From contig NZ_JDTZ01000011.1 of assembly GCF_000771225.1 (NCBI RefSeq), positions 1 through 61,390 of the forward strand: 61,390 bases of DNA, read 5' to 3'. Below are positions 35,657 to 45,577 of this stretch, piece by piece. Each line of letters starts with the position of its first letter. The first letter of the stretch is position 1. Both the position numbers and the translations under genes were made by a program. The notes beneath the pieces were generated by a model. It was not told where the DNA came from, did no database searches, and saw nothing but the letters and a program-made list of their open reading frames with translations. The DNA comes from Bifidobacterium pseudolongum subsp. pseudolongum DSM 20099 (lineage in GTDB: Bacteria; Actinomycetota; Actinomycetes; Actinomycetales; Bifidobacteriaceae).

Positions 35657-37585
35657 TCAGGAATCCGATTCTTCCGGATTTTGGGCGGTTTCTTCGGAGA
35701 TGCTTAATTCGCGTTGCGCGCGCGCCACCATCATCGAACGGAGCGTTTCAGGCGCCACCGCCACGATATGGCGTGCGTGGGCGATGCAGAACGCGACGAA
35801 CCACGAATCGGAACGGACGAACAAATGGACCTTTTCACCGTCACCACAAGGTTCGACGTGGGCGTCGGCCAAGGTCTTGATGAACTGCAGGTGCGGCTGG
35901 TCGGTAATGAACACCGCGGGCGTGGCCGTGTCCGTGATCCACTTGCGCAGATCGCTCACCGAGACGTCGGGGACGTTCAAATCGGCGACTGGGTCGACAA
36001 TCTCGGCTTCTTCGATGCGGGAAATGGTGAGCACCTGCCAGATACGCGGCTCACCGGTCTCCTTGTTGATTGTCATGTCCTTGTGCACAAGGTCTTGCAG
36101 CTCCTCAGGGGCCGCATCGGCCACGTCGGTCCACATGGCCGCGTAGTACACGCCTTCGTCGACATAGATCTTGGACGGCGCCACAAGACGACGCAGGTTG
36201 CGCCCGGCACCGTCTCGATACACCATATTGAGCAGTTTGCGCTCCTTGATGGCGTTCTTCACCACGGTGAAGTTCCGCGGTTCGACCTCGTACCCGGTCA
36301 GGCTCAGCCAAGGTGTCTCCCCCGGTGCGACGTGCTTGACGAGGCGTTCATAGAGGTCCTGCGCCTGCTCGCGCTGGTCGGCTGGCAACAGCGACGCGTG
36401 GGCAAGGTAGTCCACGGAGGCGGTGAGCATGCTCATGTACTGCGGTGAAATGCCCGCCAGACGTTCAAGGCCGAGCGAATTGGTGGCCGAGACGATGCCT
36501 TCGGCGTCGAGCAGCGACCAGTCGATGTCGAAGAACTGGCTGCCCGCCATCTCACCATCGTCGGAAACCGTGGTGAGCGTGTTGATGTCCTTATGGATCG
36601 TGGCCACATGCTTCTTGAGTTCGTCATCGTTCTTCGGTTCGCCGATGAAGCGGACGGCCAGTTCGGGCAGGGAGTACTCCTCGCCCAGATGCGCCGAGAG
36701 GAACAGCATGAGTCGCAGCCTGCGGTCGACCTCGCTGCCGGTCTGGAACGAGGTCTTCTTGCCATGCTTGGCGTCGGACTCGGCCTCATCGCCTTCGTCG
36801 TCCGACGACTCAATCGACTGCGCGCGGACCTTGGCGGCCGCGAAGGTCGCGGAATCGTCGGCGAGCTGGAACTGCGTGGCCGCATTCAGGCGCCGGCGGA
36901 AGGCCGCCACGGCCTCGGGCGGGCTCACCACCGAGGAATTGGGGTGTTCGAGGACGAACATGGCCAAATCGTCGGCATCGGTGTATGCAACGTTGAGGTG
37001 CTCCTCGCCCACAGCCACGGTGGCCGCGAATCGCCGGGAATCGACCACCTTGACAAGGTTCTCCGGAATATGCTGGGTGCCCAGACCCGGGGCCATCGAG
37101 TCAAGCCCAAGTCCGGGGATCGGCGTCTGTGGCACGCGCGGTGCTGTCCGGGAGGCATGTTGCTGCGTATGCGCCGGCGCGGAGGACATCGACATGGATC
37201 GGGCGAGGTAGTTGGCCGCCGCGAGCACAGGCAGGTCCGCCTGCTGGAACCGAAGGCGGATGCGGGGTTCGTCGCCCAGCTGCAAGCGGTACGAGGCGAA
37301 ATCCTGACCTTCCGACTTCGAAGAGTACTCGGGCTGGCGCGATTCGATCGCGATGCCCATGGCCGCGAGTTTGGCGCGGTCTCGCTGGAATTGTTTGGCG
37401 AACGCCGCCTTTGCGGCCTGGTCGGCGAGCTCGCCGTACGAATCGGCGTATGCCTTCACTCGCTGGGCGATTTGGCGGGATGTGAGCCATTGCGGGAATG
37501 CGGATGAAAGCACTGCCAGCACATCGAGCTCATGCTTGCCCCACTTGTCAGAAAAGCGACGCCTTCCGTTACTACCCTCAGCCAT
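35657..37585 (-). CDS. pafBC: PafBC-type transcriptional activator (fused PafB and PafC, WYL domains)
   Basis: 642 aa, about twice the length of a single PafB or PafC, so it is the natural fusion. N-terminal winged helix DVLAVLSSAFPQWLTSRQIAQRV with RDRAKLAAMGI, a first WYL-like region (to about 235), an acidic linker (SSDDEGDEAESD), a second HTH (RLRLMLFLSAHLGEEYSLPELA with HKDINTL) and the second WYL/WCX part. At the canonical W-Y-L site the chain reads GVYYAAMWTD, so the motif is degenerate. PafBC controls the mycobacterial DNA-damage response, probably sensing single-stranded DNA. No Pup or proteasome gene is in the window. Confidence 0.85.
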   Translation of the reverse strand: MAEGSNGRRRFSDKWGKHELDVLAVLSSAFPQWLTSRQIAQRVKAYADSYGELADQAAKAAFAKQFQRDRAKLAAMGIAIESRQPEYSSKSEGQDFASYRLQLGDEPRIRLRFQQADLPVLAAANYLARSMSMSSAPAHTQQHASRTAPRVPQTPIPGLGLDSMAPGLGTQHIPENLVKVVDSRRFAATVAVGEEHLNVAYTDADDLAMFVLEHPNSSVVSPPEAVAAFRRRLNAATQFQLADDSATFAAAKVRAQSIESSDDEGDEAESDAKHGKKTSFQTGSEVDRRLRLMLFLSAHLGEEYSLPELAVRFIGEPKNDDELKKHVATIHKDINTLTTVSDDGEMAGSQFFDIDWSLLDAEGIVSATNSLGLERLAGISPQYMSMLTASVDYLAHASLLPADQREQAQDLYERLVKHVAPGETPWLSLTGYEVEPRNFTVVKNAIKERKLLNMVYRDGAGRNLRRLVAPSKIYVDEGVYYAAMWTDVADAAPEELQDLVHKDMTINKETGEPRIWQVLTISRIEEAEIVDPVADLNVPDVSVSDLRKWITDTATPAVFITDQPHLQFIKTLADAHVEPCGDGEKVHLFVRSDSWFVAFCIAHARHIVAVAPETLRSMMVARAQRELSISEETAQNPEESDS

Positions 37586-37659
37586 TAGTCCTCACGTATC
37601 ATTAGAGTTTCCAGTAAGTGTGTGCCATGTGTTCATCGCGCACACCCGTTATCCATGAT

Positions 37660-37706
37660 AGAGGGGTTTTTGGGGAACGTCAGACAAAATCCCAAAAAAA
37701 CCTCTG
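37660..37706 (-). terminator. Possible terminator after UDP-glucose pyrophosphorylase gene
   Basis: Imperfect stem between AGAGGGGTTTTTGGGGA (from 37660) and TCCCAAAAAAACCTCT, with G:U pairs and runs of T on the minus-strand side. It is 26-72 nt past the stop at 37732. Weaker than the other hairpins. Confidence 0.4.
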
Positions 37707-37731
37707 ATTTTCTTATATCGCGAACACGCCA

Positions 37732-39159
37732 TCACAACCATTCATCGGGCTCTATGCCCTGCGGCCCCACATATTCGCCGTTGGGCACATAGCTCGGATG
37801 CCCTTCGTCCTCCAAACGGGCGTCGCCGAACAACGAGACGTTGCGGCCGAAGGTCCAATCGCCCTGCACCTCGAACGACGCGGCCGCGGCGATGGACGGC
37901 ACACCGTACGGGAACCGTTCCTCAAAATCGCGGATGTTCTTGTAGAACCGTTTGTCGAGCGTCACATTCGGGAAGTGGTAGTCGCCGTCCTCCATCTCGT
38001 ACGAATCGGTCAGGTGGAAGCGGTCGGAGCGCATGATGAACAGATCATCAGTCGTCTTCACCGGCAGGAACCTCATGCGGTCCACTTCGACACAGATCGA
38101 CCCGTTGAACAGGTTCACCGCGGCACCCATGGCCGTTTCGAGCTGCACGACCTTCGTGGAATGCGGGTCAGTGGGGTCCACTGTCTTGTAATTGCGGATC
38201 ACCGGCAGCGGGAGCACCCCGTTATATTCGGTGAGTTTCTTGCGCAGTACGTCGATACGCACCCAGATATTGTTGGTGTTGAAGAACGGGTGCTTGTGGA
38301 TGTCCATCGCATCAGCACGGTCTTCGTCCGCAACCTGCGTCATTTCCCGCAGCATCAGGTGTCCCGTCACCGCATCGCGCACGATATGGCCGCCCTTGCG
38401 GTCGGCTTCGGTGCGCCGTGCCACTTCGATCATAAACGGCGCGCCGGTGTTCTCGAAATGCTGGGCCAGGGTACGAGATGGGCGCGCTCCGAGGTTGTCC
38501 GAATTCGAGATGAACAGGTAGCGGTATCCCTGCTCCTCGAGGATGTCGAGCAGGCCGGACTCCCAGAGCGTGGAGTACAGATCGCCGTGCCCGGGAGGGC
38601 ACCATTCCAGATCGGGGTTCGTCTCCCATGTCACCGGTTCGCCGGTGGAGACGTCGATCTTGGGCTCGATGTGTTGGATGATCTCGACGGGCACGGACTC
38701 CTGATGGAAATGGCGGTCCTTGGCCACCGCCGCCATGGTGTCCTGCGATGTGCGGAACGAGTTCATAAGGGTCAGTGGCAAGTCCACCCCCAACCGTTTG
38801 CGTGCCGTGACGACCTGGCCGAGGATGATGTCGAGGAAACGCATCGGTTTGGCCTTGTGGCGGCGTACGGGGAGCAAGGATTTCGCATAATCCAGGCCCA
38901 TCGACGTGCCCAATCCCCCGTTGAGCTTGAGGAACGCCGTCTTGGCGAATGCGTCCACGGCCTTCTCGTGATTGATGGTCTCATACACATCGTGGAAACT
39001 CGGAATGTCCGTAATCGGCTCAACGTCCTCTTCGCGAATCCAGCTGGTGTCTTCTTCGTTGCTCCAGATCTCGTACAAGTGCTCGAACTGTGCGATGGCG
39101 GTGTCGCTCATGCCATGTTCCCGCATCTTGTGTTCGGAACGTTCAAATGCGTCGGCCAT
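37732..39159 (-). CDS. UTP--glucose-1-phosphate uridylyltransferase, eukaryotic type
   Basis: 475 aa. Makes UDP-glucose from UTP and glucose-1-P. It belongs to the UDPGP (eukaryote-like) family rather than the short bacterial GalU: nucleotide loop KLNGGLGTSMG, then LTLMNSFRTS, PPGHGDLYSTLWESG, LFISNSDNLGA (metal-binding Asp) and NNIWVRID. Bifidobacteria are known to use this type in the Leloir and lacto-N-biose pathways. The start MADAF at 39159 is chosen because the extra ten residues from 39189 have no ribosome binding site; the RBS for either start is poor. Monocistronic. Confidence 0.92.
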   Translation of the reverse strand: MADAFERSEHKMREHGMSDTAIAQFEHLYEIWSNEEDTSWIREEDVEPITDIPSFHDVYETINHEKAVDAFAKTAFLKLNGGLGTSMGLDYAKSLLPVRRHKAKPMRFLDIILGQVVTARKRLGVDLPLTLMNSFRTSQDTMAAVAKDRHFHQESVPVEIIQHIEPKIDVSTGEPVTWETNPDLEWCPPGHGDLYSTLWESGLLDILEEQGYRYLFISNSDNLGARPSRTLAQHFENTGAPFMIEVARRTEADRKGGHIVRDAVTGHLMLREMTQVADEDRADAMDIHKHPFFNTNNIWVRIDVLRKKLTEYNGVLPLPVIRNYKTVDPTDPHSTKVVQLETAMGAAVNLFNGSICVEVDRMRFLPVKTTDDLFIMRSDRFHLTDSYEMEDGDYHFPNVTLDKRFYKNIRDFEERFPYGVPSIAAAASFEVQGDWTFGRNVSLFGDARLEDEGHPSYVPNGEYVGPQGIEPDEWL

Positions 39160-39424
39160 GGTGGTGACCAATCCCTTTCTACTTATCAATCTCGTGTAAT
39201 AGTGTAGCGGCTATATCCCGGAAATGTCTAATTTCCTACTAATATGCTTACATTATTCCGTAATGAACCATCGTAATTCCGGATGTGCTGATGCAGCGAA
39301 AAGCTGAATGATTCCGTATGCACCTGAGGCGGTGCTATACGATGTTCGATATTCGCGGACAGCCAATTGGCGTGTTGTGTCCAATCATATGCTATATTGT
39401 TCTCTTGGTGCTTGCAGCACTGTT
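39160..39424. promoter_or_regulatory. Divergent intergenic region upstream of the UGPase gene and tRNA-Pro
   Basis: 265 nt without a gene, clearly more AT-rich than its surroundings. It must hold the UGPase promoter on the minus strand and the tRNA promoter on the plus strand; a -10-like TATATT is at 39393-39398, 26 nt before the tRNA. No operator-like repeat stands out. Confidence 0.45.
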
Positions 39425-39501
<77 letters not shown>

Positions 39502-39504
39502 CAC

Positions 39505-39537
39505 GGTCCCCGGGATGTCATCGATGTCCCGGGGACC
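39505..39537 (+). terminator. Hairpin terminator after tRNA-Pro
   Basis: Perfect 11-bp stem GGTCCCCGGGA (39505-39515) / TCCCGGGGACC (39527-39537), 4 nt after the tRNA; only a weak T content after it. Confidence 0.8.
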
Positions 39538-39550
39538 ACTTGTATGTATG

Positions 39551-39599
39551 CGCGGTGGACGCACCCCTACCAATGCATGGTAGGGGTGCGTCCACCGCG
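39551..39599. terminator. 22-bp perfect hairpin between tRNA-Pro and cmk-der
   Basis: Perfect 22-bp stem (39551-39572 with 39578-39599) around the loop ATGCA, starting CGCGGTGGACGC. It lies 8 nt from the stop of the convergent cmk-der gene, so it probably terminates that transcript; no U-tract on either side. Confidence 0.8.
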
Positions 39600-39606
39600 G
39601 TTCAGG

Positions 39607-41748
39607 TCACTTGCGGCGTTTCTTCTCTCGAATATTGACGGAGATCTGGATGGGGGACCCCTCAAAACCGAACTCTTCACGCAACGCGCGCTCCAGGAAG
39701 CGGCGGTAGCCGTGTTCCAAAAAGCCGGTCGCGAAGATGACAAAGCGCGGAGGACGGCTCGAGGCCTGTGTCGCGAACAGGATACGCGGTTGCTTGCCGC
39801 CACGCAACGGGTGCGGGTGCGCCGCCTGGATCTTGCCTAGGAACGCGTTGAGCTTGCCTGTCGGGATGCGTTTGTCCCAAGACTCAAGCGCCTGTGTCAT
39901 CGCACGGGACAGACGGTTCGTGTGCCATCCGGTCTTTGCGGAGAGGTTGACGCGTTGGGCCCAGGTCACACGGTCGAATTCCGTCTTCCACAGACGCTCC
40001 ATGCGCTGCCTGTCAAACTCGTCCATGAGATCCCACTTGTTGAACACGAGCACCACTGCACGCCCGGCGTCCACGGCCGAACTCATCACTTTGAGGTCCT
40101 GATCGGAGATGGGCTGTGAGGCGTCGAACAGCACCAACGCGAGCTCCGCGCGCTCGATTGCCGCCTGAGTGCGCAACGACGAATAGTACTCGGCACCCGA
40201 CAGCTTGTGTTGGCGGCGCTTGATGCCGGCGGTGTCAATGAACAGGTAATCGGTGCCGTCGATGTCCACGATCTCATCCACGGGGTCACGTGTGGTGCCC
40301 GCCAAGTCGTTCACCACGGAACGCTGCTCATGCGCCAGTTGGTTCAGCAACGACGACTTGCCCACATTTGGGCGGCCGACAAGGGCCACACGGCGCAGAT
40401 GCGACGGCGTGAGGAACCCGGACGTTCGTTCCGCGCTTTTCAGCGCATCCATGGCGGCGTCGAGTAGGTCACCCACTCCCCTGCCGTGCATCGCGGAAAT
40501 GGGGTACGGTTCGCCAAGGCCGAGTTTCCAGAATTCGGCCGCCATGTATTCGCTTACCTGGTCGTCGACCTTGTTCACAGCCACAATGACCGGCTTGCCG
40601 GCGGCACGCAGCATGCGCACGATGCGCTCGTCGGTCGTGGTCAGGCCCACTTGGCCGTCCACAACGAATACCACGGCGTCGGCGAGTTCCACGGCGATCT
40701 GCGCCTGAGACGCGATCGCGGATTCGATTCCCTCGACGTCGGCCTCCCAGCCGCCCGTATCCACCAGTTTGAAGTCGGTGCCGGCCCACTCGGCGTCGTA
40801 GCTCACGCGGTCGCGTGTCACGCCGGGAGTGTCCTCGACGACGGCGGCGCGCCTGCCGAGCACACGGTTGACGAGCGTGGACTTGCCCACATTCGGGCGA
40901 CCCACAATGGCGAGCACCCCGACTTCCTTCTTGCGCTCGGTGTTCTCTCCGGAGATGAACGCCGAGCCATCAATGAGCGCTTCGTCGCCTTCGTCGAGTT
41001 CGTATCCCTCGAGATTGGACGCGTATTCGGCGTATTCTTGTTCTTCGATGGCGTCGTCGACGAGTCCGATCATGATGTCGAGCGTCTGCTCGAACGTCAG
41101 ATCGGAATTGTCGATCGTCGTCACGCCGTCCTCGGCGACCGTGAAATTGGTGACCTTGGAATCCGCGGCATCGCGCGCGGCGACGTTTTCGGCACCGGCC
41201 GCACCGTTGCTTGCCTGATGCGCGCGGCGTGCCTGACGCACGTCGTCGCGCGCCGTTAGCAGGATGCGCACCTCGGCGTTCGGCGCCACCACATCGGTGA
41301 TGTCACGTCCTTCGACAACGATGCCACGGCCTTCGGAAAAGCCCAGTTCCGTCGACTCCTCGGCGATATACGCGCGCTGTGCGGCAATGAGCACATGGCG
41401 CACGGGAATCACCGAAGACACGACCGAGACATGCGCGCTGATCTCGCTGGAACGGATGGCGCCGCTGATGTTCTCGTTGTTGCAGAACACACGGGCATCA
41501 TCCGGGCTGTCAGGATCGACGCTGATGTCGAAATGCCCCTCGGTGAACAGGGCGGCCACTGTTTCGGTCACGAGCCGCTCGTCCACCGGTGTGGTGTCAA
41601 GGTCGACGCCCTGATGCAGGCACCACCACGTCGCCGCGCGGTACATGGCGCCCGTATCGAGGTATGCGAAATCGAAATACTTCGCCAGCGCCTTGGCAGT
41701 GGATGATTTGCCGACCCCGGCGGGGCCGTCCATGGCTACGCGAATCAC
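39607..41748 (-). CDS. cmk-der: Fused cytidylate kinase / ribosome-assembly GTPase Der
   Basis: 713 aa, two proteins in one. Residues 1-235 are (d)CMP kinase: P-loop [15 protein letters not shown] (8-16), [12 protein letters not shown] and [11 protein letters not shown]. An acidic linker (about 236-276, [20 protein letters not shown]) leads to Der with its two tandem GTPase domains, G1 motifs GRPNVGKST (283-291) and GRPNVGKSS (458-466), NKVD and NKWD, and the KH-like end [18 protein letters not shown]. Der matures the 50S subunit. The start is GTG at 41748, overlapping the upstream stop (GTGA) with AAGGAGG 7 nt before it. Confidence 0.95.
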   Translation of the reverse strand: MIRVAMDGPAGVGKSSTAKALAKYFDFAYLDTGAMYRAATWWCLHQGVDLDTTPVDERLVTETVAALFTEGHFDISVDPDSPDDARVFCNNENISGAIRSSEISAHVSVVSSVIPVRHVLIAAQRAYIAEESTELGFSEGRGIVVEGRDITDVVAPNAEVRILLTARDDVRQARRAHQASNGAAGAENVAARDAADSKVTNFTVAEDGVTTIDNSDLTFEQTLDIMIGLVDDAIEEQEYAEYASNLEGYELDEGDEALIDGSAFISGENTERKKEVGVLAIVGRPNVGKSTLVNRVLGRRAAVVEDTPGVTRDRVSYDAEWAGTDFKLVDTGGWEADVEGIESAIASQAQIAVELADAVVFVVDGQVGLTTTDERIVRMLRAAGKPVIVAVNKVDDQVSEYMAAEFWKLGLGEPYPISAMHGRGVGDLLDAAMDALKSAERTSGFLTPSHLRRVALVGRPNVGKSSLLNQLAHEQRSVVNDLAGTTRDPVDEIVDIDGTDYLFIDTAGIKRRQHKLSGAEYYSSLRTQAAIERAELALVLFDASQPISDQDLKVMSSAVDAGRAVVLVFNKWDLMDEFDRQRMERLWKTEFDRVTWAQRVNLSAKTGWHTNRLSRAMTQALESWDKRIPTGKLNAFLGKIQAAHPHPLRGGKQPRILFATQASSRPPRFVIFATGFLEHGYRRFLERALREEFGFEGSPIQISVNIREKKRRK

Positions 41749-42518
41749 AGTCCGACCTCCTTGGACAGTGAACGGACTTCGGTCTGCGACAGCACACGGT
41801 ACGAACCCGGCTTGAGGTCGCCGAGCTTGATCGGGCCGATCTGCGTGCGCACCAAGCGGCGCACCGGGAAGCCGATCGCACCGAAGATGCGGCGCACGAT
41901 GCGGTTCTTGCCCGAATGCAGCGTCACTTTGACGATGGTGTTCTCTCGGTTCGAATCGATGATCGAGCAGTGGTCGAGCTTGATCCAGCCGTCGTCGAGC
42001 TGCACGCCGGTGCGCACGAGGCGACGGCACACATTGCCGCTCATATGGCCTTCGAGTGTGGCGATGTACGTCTTTTCCACCTCATACTTCGGGTGCATCA
42101 CATGCTGGCTCAGTTCGCCGTCATTCGTCATGAGAATCAGGCCCTCGGAATCGTAGTCGAGGCGCCCCATGTGGAAAATACGCTCGTATTTGTCACCCAC
42201 GATGTCGCGCAGCGTATAGCGGCCCTTCGGGTCTTCCATGGCGCTGAGCACCTTGCGCGGCTTGTTGAGTGCGAGGGTGACGTGGTTGGGGTTGAGGCGC
42301 ACGCGGGAACCATCCACGCGCACCTGTTGTGTATGGGGGTCGACCCGGGTGCCCAATTCGGTGATCAGCTCGCCGTCGATTTCGACGCGACCGTCGGTGA
42401 TCATCTCTTCGCACTTGCGGCGTGACCCATACCCCGCTTGGGCGAGCAGTTTTTGCAAACGTATGCCTTCGTGCTCGGTGTTGCGGGTTTTCTTTGCTTG
42501 ACTATATGCGTGTGGCAT
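41745..42518 (-). CDS. 23S rRNA/16S rRNA pseudouridine synthase, RsuA/RluB family
   Basis: 257 aa. N-terminal S4 RNA-binding domain ([22 protein letters not shown], then GRVEIDG), then the catalytic domain with [17 protein letters not shown], where the Asp is the nucleophile, [13 protein letters not shown] and [21 protein letters not shown]. RluB versus RsuA cannot be decided by eye; RluB is the more usual actinobacterial call because it precedes cmk and der. The RBS GGGAGAAC precedes the ATG. Its stop overlaps the cmk-der start, so translation is coupled. Confidence 0.9.
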   Translation of the reverse strand: MPHAYSQAKKTRNTEHEGIRLQKLLAQAGYGSRRKCEEMITDGRVEIDGELITELGTRVDPHTQQVRVDGSRVRLNPNHVTLALNKPRKVLSAMEDPKGRYTLRDIVGDKYERIFHMGRLDYDSEGLILMTNDGELSQHVMHPKYEVEKTYIATLEGHMSGNVCRRLVRTGVQLDDGWIKLDHCSIIDSNRENTIVKVTLHSGKNRIVRRIFGAIGFPVRRLVRTQIGPIKLGDLKPGSYRVLSQTEVRSLSKEVGL

Positions 42519-42678
42519 CGTTCTCCCAACGTGGCCGTTTCAGTATCCGTGCACCCCCGCGAAAACCGCTTTGTGGCTGGCAAGGGCACTGGCTAGTATT
42601 GTACAGCGTGACTGCCGAAAACGGGCAGTCGCGTCACGGGCCCGGCCCGATGACGCCATACAAGGATAAAGGAAAGAT

Positions 42679-43650
42679 ATGACTGCTGTTGACAACGAAA
42701 CGCTCGCGCCCACCCGGCGCCAACACAGCATCTGGTCGCGCATGTGCGCGGAATTCGCGGGAAGCCTGCTGATCTGCTTCTCCATTTACATCATGTGTTC
42801 GTTCGGTTCCGCGTTCTACAATGTGAACCTCGCCTACATCGCGTTGGGCACTGGTGTGGTGTACGCGGCCATGACCGCCATCTTCGCCAAGGTCTCTGGC
42901 GCACAATTCAACCCGGCCATCACCGTGGCCGCCATGCTCACTTCGAAGACCCGCGTGCTCGATGGCGTGCTGTACATCATCGCGCAGCTGCTGGGCGCCA
43001 TCGCGGCCGGTGCACTGTTCCTGTTCCTGCTGCCGTCCTCTGAGTCGGTGCCGGTGAGCCAGTGGCTCACACTTGTGGTCAATGGCTACGATGAGGGCTC
43101 CTCGCTGTACGCGACGCTGACGCAGATGGGCCTCACCTACAGCGTGGCCATGGCCATCGTCATCGAACTCATTGCGTCGATCATCGTCGTGGCCGCCGCC
43201 ATGCAGTCGATGAAGCGCGACGGCGCCCCCACCCGCCAGCATACGCTGATCATGGGCCTGGCCTATGCCGCGGCGACCGCCATGGCATACCCGGTCACCG
43301 GCGCTGCCGTGAACCCGCTGCGTCCGACCGGCATTGCCGTGTTCGCCTCCAACAAGAATCTGACAGTCAACCCGCTCTCGCAGCTGTGGGTCTTCTGGGT
43401 CAGCTCGATCCTCGCCGCTGCCCTCGTGGCCCTCGTGATGATCGTGGCGCAACTGCTGTCGAACCGCTCGGCCGGCACGGATGGTGCCGATGACGTGGCT
43501 GAAGCTGCCATGCTCGAAGATCAGGCCGCGAATGACGCCGACATCCCCTCCGTTGAGGACGAAGTGGCCACGACGGCGCTCACGGGCACCCAGGCCGATG
43601 CCGATTACTCAGTGATTGAGCAGGAGGATGCTCAAGTAGAGCGCCAGTAG
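42679..43650 (+). CDS. Aquaporin / MIP family channel
   Basis: 323 aa. Six hydrophobic helices and two half-helix loops. The first loop has the normal SGAQFNPAIT; the second, where a second NPA is expected, reads GAAVNPLRPTG, so it is NPA/NPL. N-terminus SRMCAEFAGSLLICFSIY is typical MIP. The final 70 residues are an acidic, non-membrane tail (DGADDVAEAAMLEDQ to EDAQVERQ). Substrate (water, glycerol or other small solutes) is not decided by this. RBS AAAGGAAAG. Its last 42 nt overlap the convergent DUF3017-like gene on the other strand. Confidence 0.88.
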   Translation: MTAVDNETLAPTRRQHSIWSRMCAEFAGSLLICFSIYIMCSFGSAFYNVNLAYIALGTGVVYAAMTAIFAKVSGAQFNPAITVAAMLTSKTRVLDGVLYIIAQLLGAIAAGALFLFLLPSSESVPVSQWLTLVVNGYDEGSSLYATLTQMGLTYSVAMAIVIELIASIIVVAAAMQSMKRDGAPTRQHTLIMGLAYAAATAMAYPVTGAAVNPLRPTGIAVFASNKNLTVNPLSQLWVFWVSSILAAALVALVMIVAQLLSNRSAGTDGADDVAEAAMLEDQAANDADIPSVEDEVATTALTGTQADADYSVIEQEDAQVERQ

Positions 43651-43899
43651 CGCCACGCCGAATCCGATGCCGCAACAGGCGTCGAACGGCACCGAGCGAA
43701 TCTTCCAAGGGCTGCGTTCTCGCAATACGAGGCGCAGCACTCCGGAACCGATGGCCGCCACGGCAAGAACAACCGTGGCGGCCATCGTGTATCCGAACGC
43801 CGCCAAGGCCGTGGAGACAATGACGCACACGCATACGCACCATTCAAACCACGGTTTGCCCTCATGGCGTTCCGAAACGAATGGATGATGGCGGTTCAT
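43609..43899 (-). CDS. DUF3017-like small membrane protein
   Basis: 96 aa. Three hydrophobic segments: WCVCVCVIVSTALAAFGY, TVVLAVAAIGSGVLRLVL and GIGFGVALLALYLSILLL, with RERSPWKIRSVPFD between the second and third, the family-like loop. DUF3017 proteins are small actinobacterial membrane proteins often found near purine and folate genes; purH lies directly upstream on the same strand here. The ATG at 43899 is chosen; a GTG at 43908 is possible. The stop lies 42 nt inside the 3' end of the convergent aquaporin gene. The function is unknown. Confidence 0.7.
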   Translation of the reverse strand: MNRHHPFVSERHEGKPWFEWCVCVCVIVSTALAAFGYTMAATVVLAVAAIGSGVLRLVLRERSPWKIRSVPFDACCGIGFGVALLALYLSILLLNH

Positions 43900-43945
43900 G
43901 CCGTCCACGACCTTTCAGCGACTGGATGGATTGAATTATTGGGTA

Positions 43946-45577
43946 TCAGTGGAAGAAGTGGCGCGTGCCCGTGACGTACATGGTCACATTGGCCTTGCGT
44001 GCTGCCTCGAACACCTCTTCGTCACGGATCGAACCGCCGGGCTGCACAATGGCCTTGACACCGGCGTCGATGAGGATCTGCGCACCATCTGCGAACGGGA
44101 AGAATGCGTCGGACGCGGCTACGGCGCCCTGCGTGCGGTTGCGCCCCTCATCGAGCGTGTTGGCGCGTTCGACGGCGAGGTTCGCGGAGTCCACGCGGTT
44201 GACTTGGCCCATGCCGATGCCGACGGTGGCCATGTCATCGGCGATGAGGATTGCGTTGGACTTCACGCACCGCACAGCGCGCCATGCGAACTCGAGTTCC
44301 TTGAGGGTCTGTTCGTCGGCGGCTTCACCGGCGACGAGCTTCCAAGCATCCGGCATGTCACCGGTGGCGTCGATCAGGTCGGTGCTCTGCACCAGCAGGC
44401 CACCGTCGATCTGGCGGAACTGGAGCTTGGACTTCGGCGGCTCGGCCACCTTGAGGATGCGCAGGTTCTTCTTTTTCTCCTGCAGCAGGGCCAACGCCTC
44501 GGGCTCATAGTCGGGCGCCACGATCACTTCGGTGAAGATGGGGCGCACGCTCTGTGCCATGTCGAGCGTCACGGTGCTGTTGGTGGCGATCACACCGCCA
44601 TAGGCGCTCATCGGGTCGCACGCATGCGCCTTGCGGTGCGCTTCGGCGGCCGTCGCGGCCACTGCAAGACCGCACGGGTTGTTGTGCTTGACCACGGCGA
44701 CGGCGATCTGCGGGGCGAAATCCCACACGGCGCGCCATGCGGCGTCGGCATCGACGTAGTTGTTGTAGCTCATCGGCTTACCGCCCAGCTGCTCCGCGTT
44801 CGCGAACCCGCGTGTATTGAGCGGGTCGAGGTACAGCGCGGCGTCCTGATGCGGGTTCTCGCCGTACCGCAGCACATGCGCACGGTCCCACGACCGCGTG
44901 TAGGTCTGCGGGAACTGCTTGAGCTTGGCATCTTCCATGGCGTCGGCGCCCTCGCTGTTGTCTTCGATTGAAGCCGGCTTGGGCCAGTGCGCGCTCGTCC
45001 ACTCGTTGATTGTGGCGTCATAGGCCGCGGTGTGGGCGAAGGCCTTGCCAGCGAGCCAACGGCGTTCGTCAAGCGAGAATCCGGTGCCGTCGGCGATACG
45101 GCCCGCGACGAGCGCGTAATCGGCCGGGTCGGTCACAATGGCCACGGTAGCACTGTTCTTGGCGGCGCCGCGCACCATGGAGGGGCCGCCGATATCGATC
45201 TTCTCGATGATGGCCGCGTTGTCCGCGCCTGAACGCACGGTGTCGGCGAATGGGTAGAGATTCACCACGACCAGGTCGAACGGCTTGATGCCGAACGATT
45301 CGAGCTGCTGGGCGTGGTCCGGATTCGTCATGTCGGCGAGGATGCCGGCGTGGATATGAGGATCGAGCGTCTTGACTCTGCCATCAAGGCATTCCGGGAA
45401 GCCCGTGACCTGCGAGACTTCCGTCACCTGCACGCCCAGCTCCTTGAGCTTGGCCGCGGTGGAACCGGTGGAGACCACTTCTGTTCCGGCCTGAATGAAC
45501 GCCTGGGCGAGGACTTCAATGCCTTCCTTATGGTATACGGACACCAAGGCCCGTCGTAGCGGTCGGTTCGTCGTCAC
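43946..45577 (-). CDS. purH: Bifunctional AICAR transformylase / IMP cyclohydrolase
   Basis: 543 aa. Last two steps of IMP synthesis. N-terminal IMPCH domain (1 to about 200): [47 protein letters not shown] and [17 protein letters not shown]-terminal AICAR formyltransferase: [27 protein letters not shown] with the catalytic Lys-His, [14 protein letters not shown] and ending [13 protein letters not shown]. The start is GTG at 45577 with AAGGAG 7 nt upstream, inside the 3' end of the PerM-like gene (50-nt overlap). purN is not adjacent. Confidence 0.96.
   Translation of the reverse strand: MTTNRPLRRALVSVYHKEGIEVLAQAFIQAGTEVVSTGSTAAKLKELGVQVTEVSQVTGFPECLDGRVKTLDPHIHAGILADMTNPDHAQQLESFGIKPFDLVVVNLYPFADTVRSGADNAAIIEKIDIGGPSMVRGAAKNSATVAIVTDPADYALVAGRIADGTGFSLDERRWLAGKAFAHTAAYDATINEWTSAHWPKPASIEDNSEGADAMEDAKLKQFPQTYTRSWDRAHVLRYGENPHQDAALYLDPLNTRGFANAEQLGGKPMSYNNYVDADAAWRAVWDFAPQIAVAVVKHNNPCGLAVAATAAEAHRKAHACDPMSAYGGVIATNSTVTLDMAQSVRPIFTEVIVAPDYEPEALALLQEKKKNLRILKVAEPPKSKLQFRQIDGGLLVQSTDLIDATGDMPDAWKLVAGEAADEQTLKELEFAWRAVRCVKSNAILIADDMATVGIGMGQVNRVDSANLAVERANTLDEGRNRTQGAVAASDAFFPFADGAQILIDAGVKAIVQPGGSIRDEEVFEAARKANVTMYVTGTRHFFH

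Noticed and set aside
37798..39207. 469-codon open frame antisense to the UDP-glucose pyrophosphorylase gene
   Set aside because: It mirrors a certain gene; high-GC codon bias produces such long antisense frames, and the translation has no recognisable domain or ribosome binding site.
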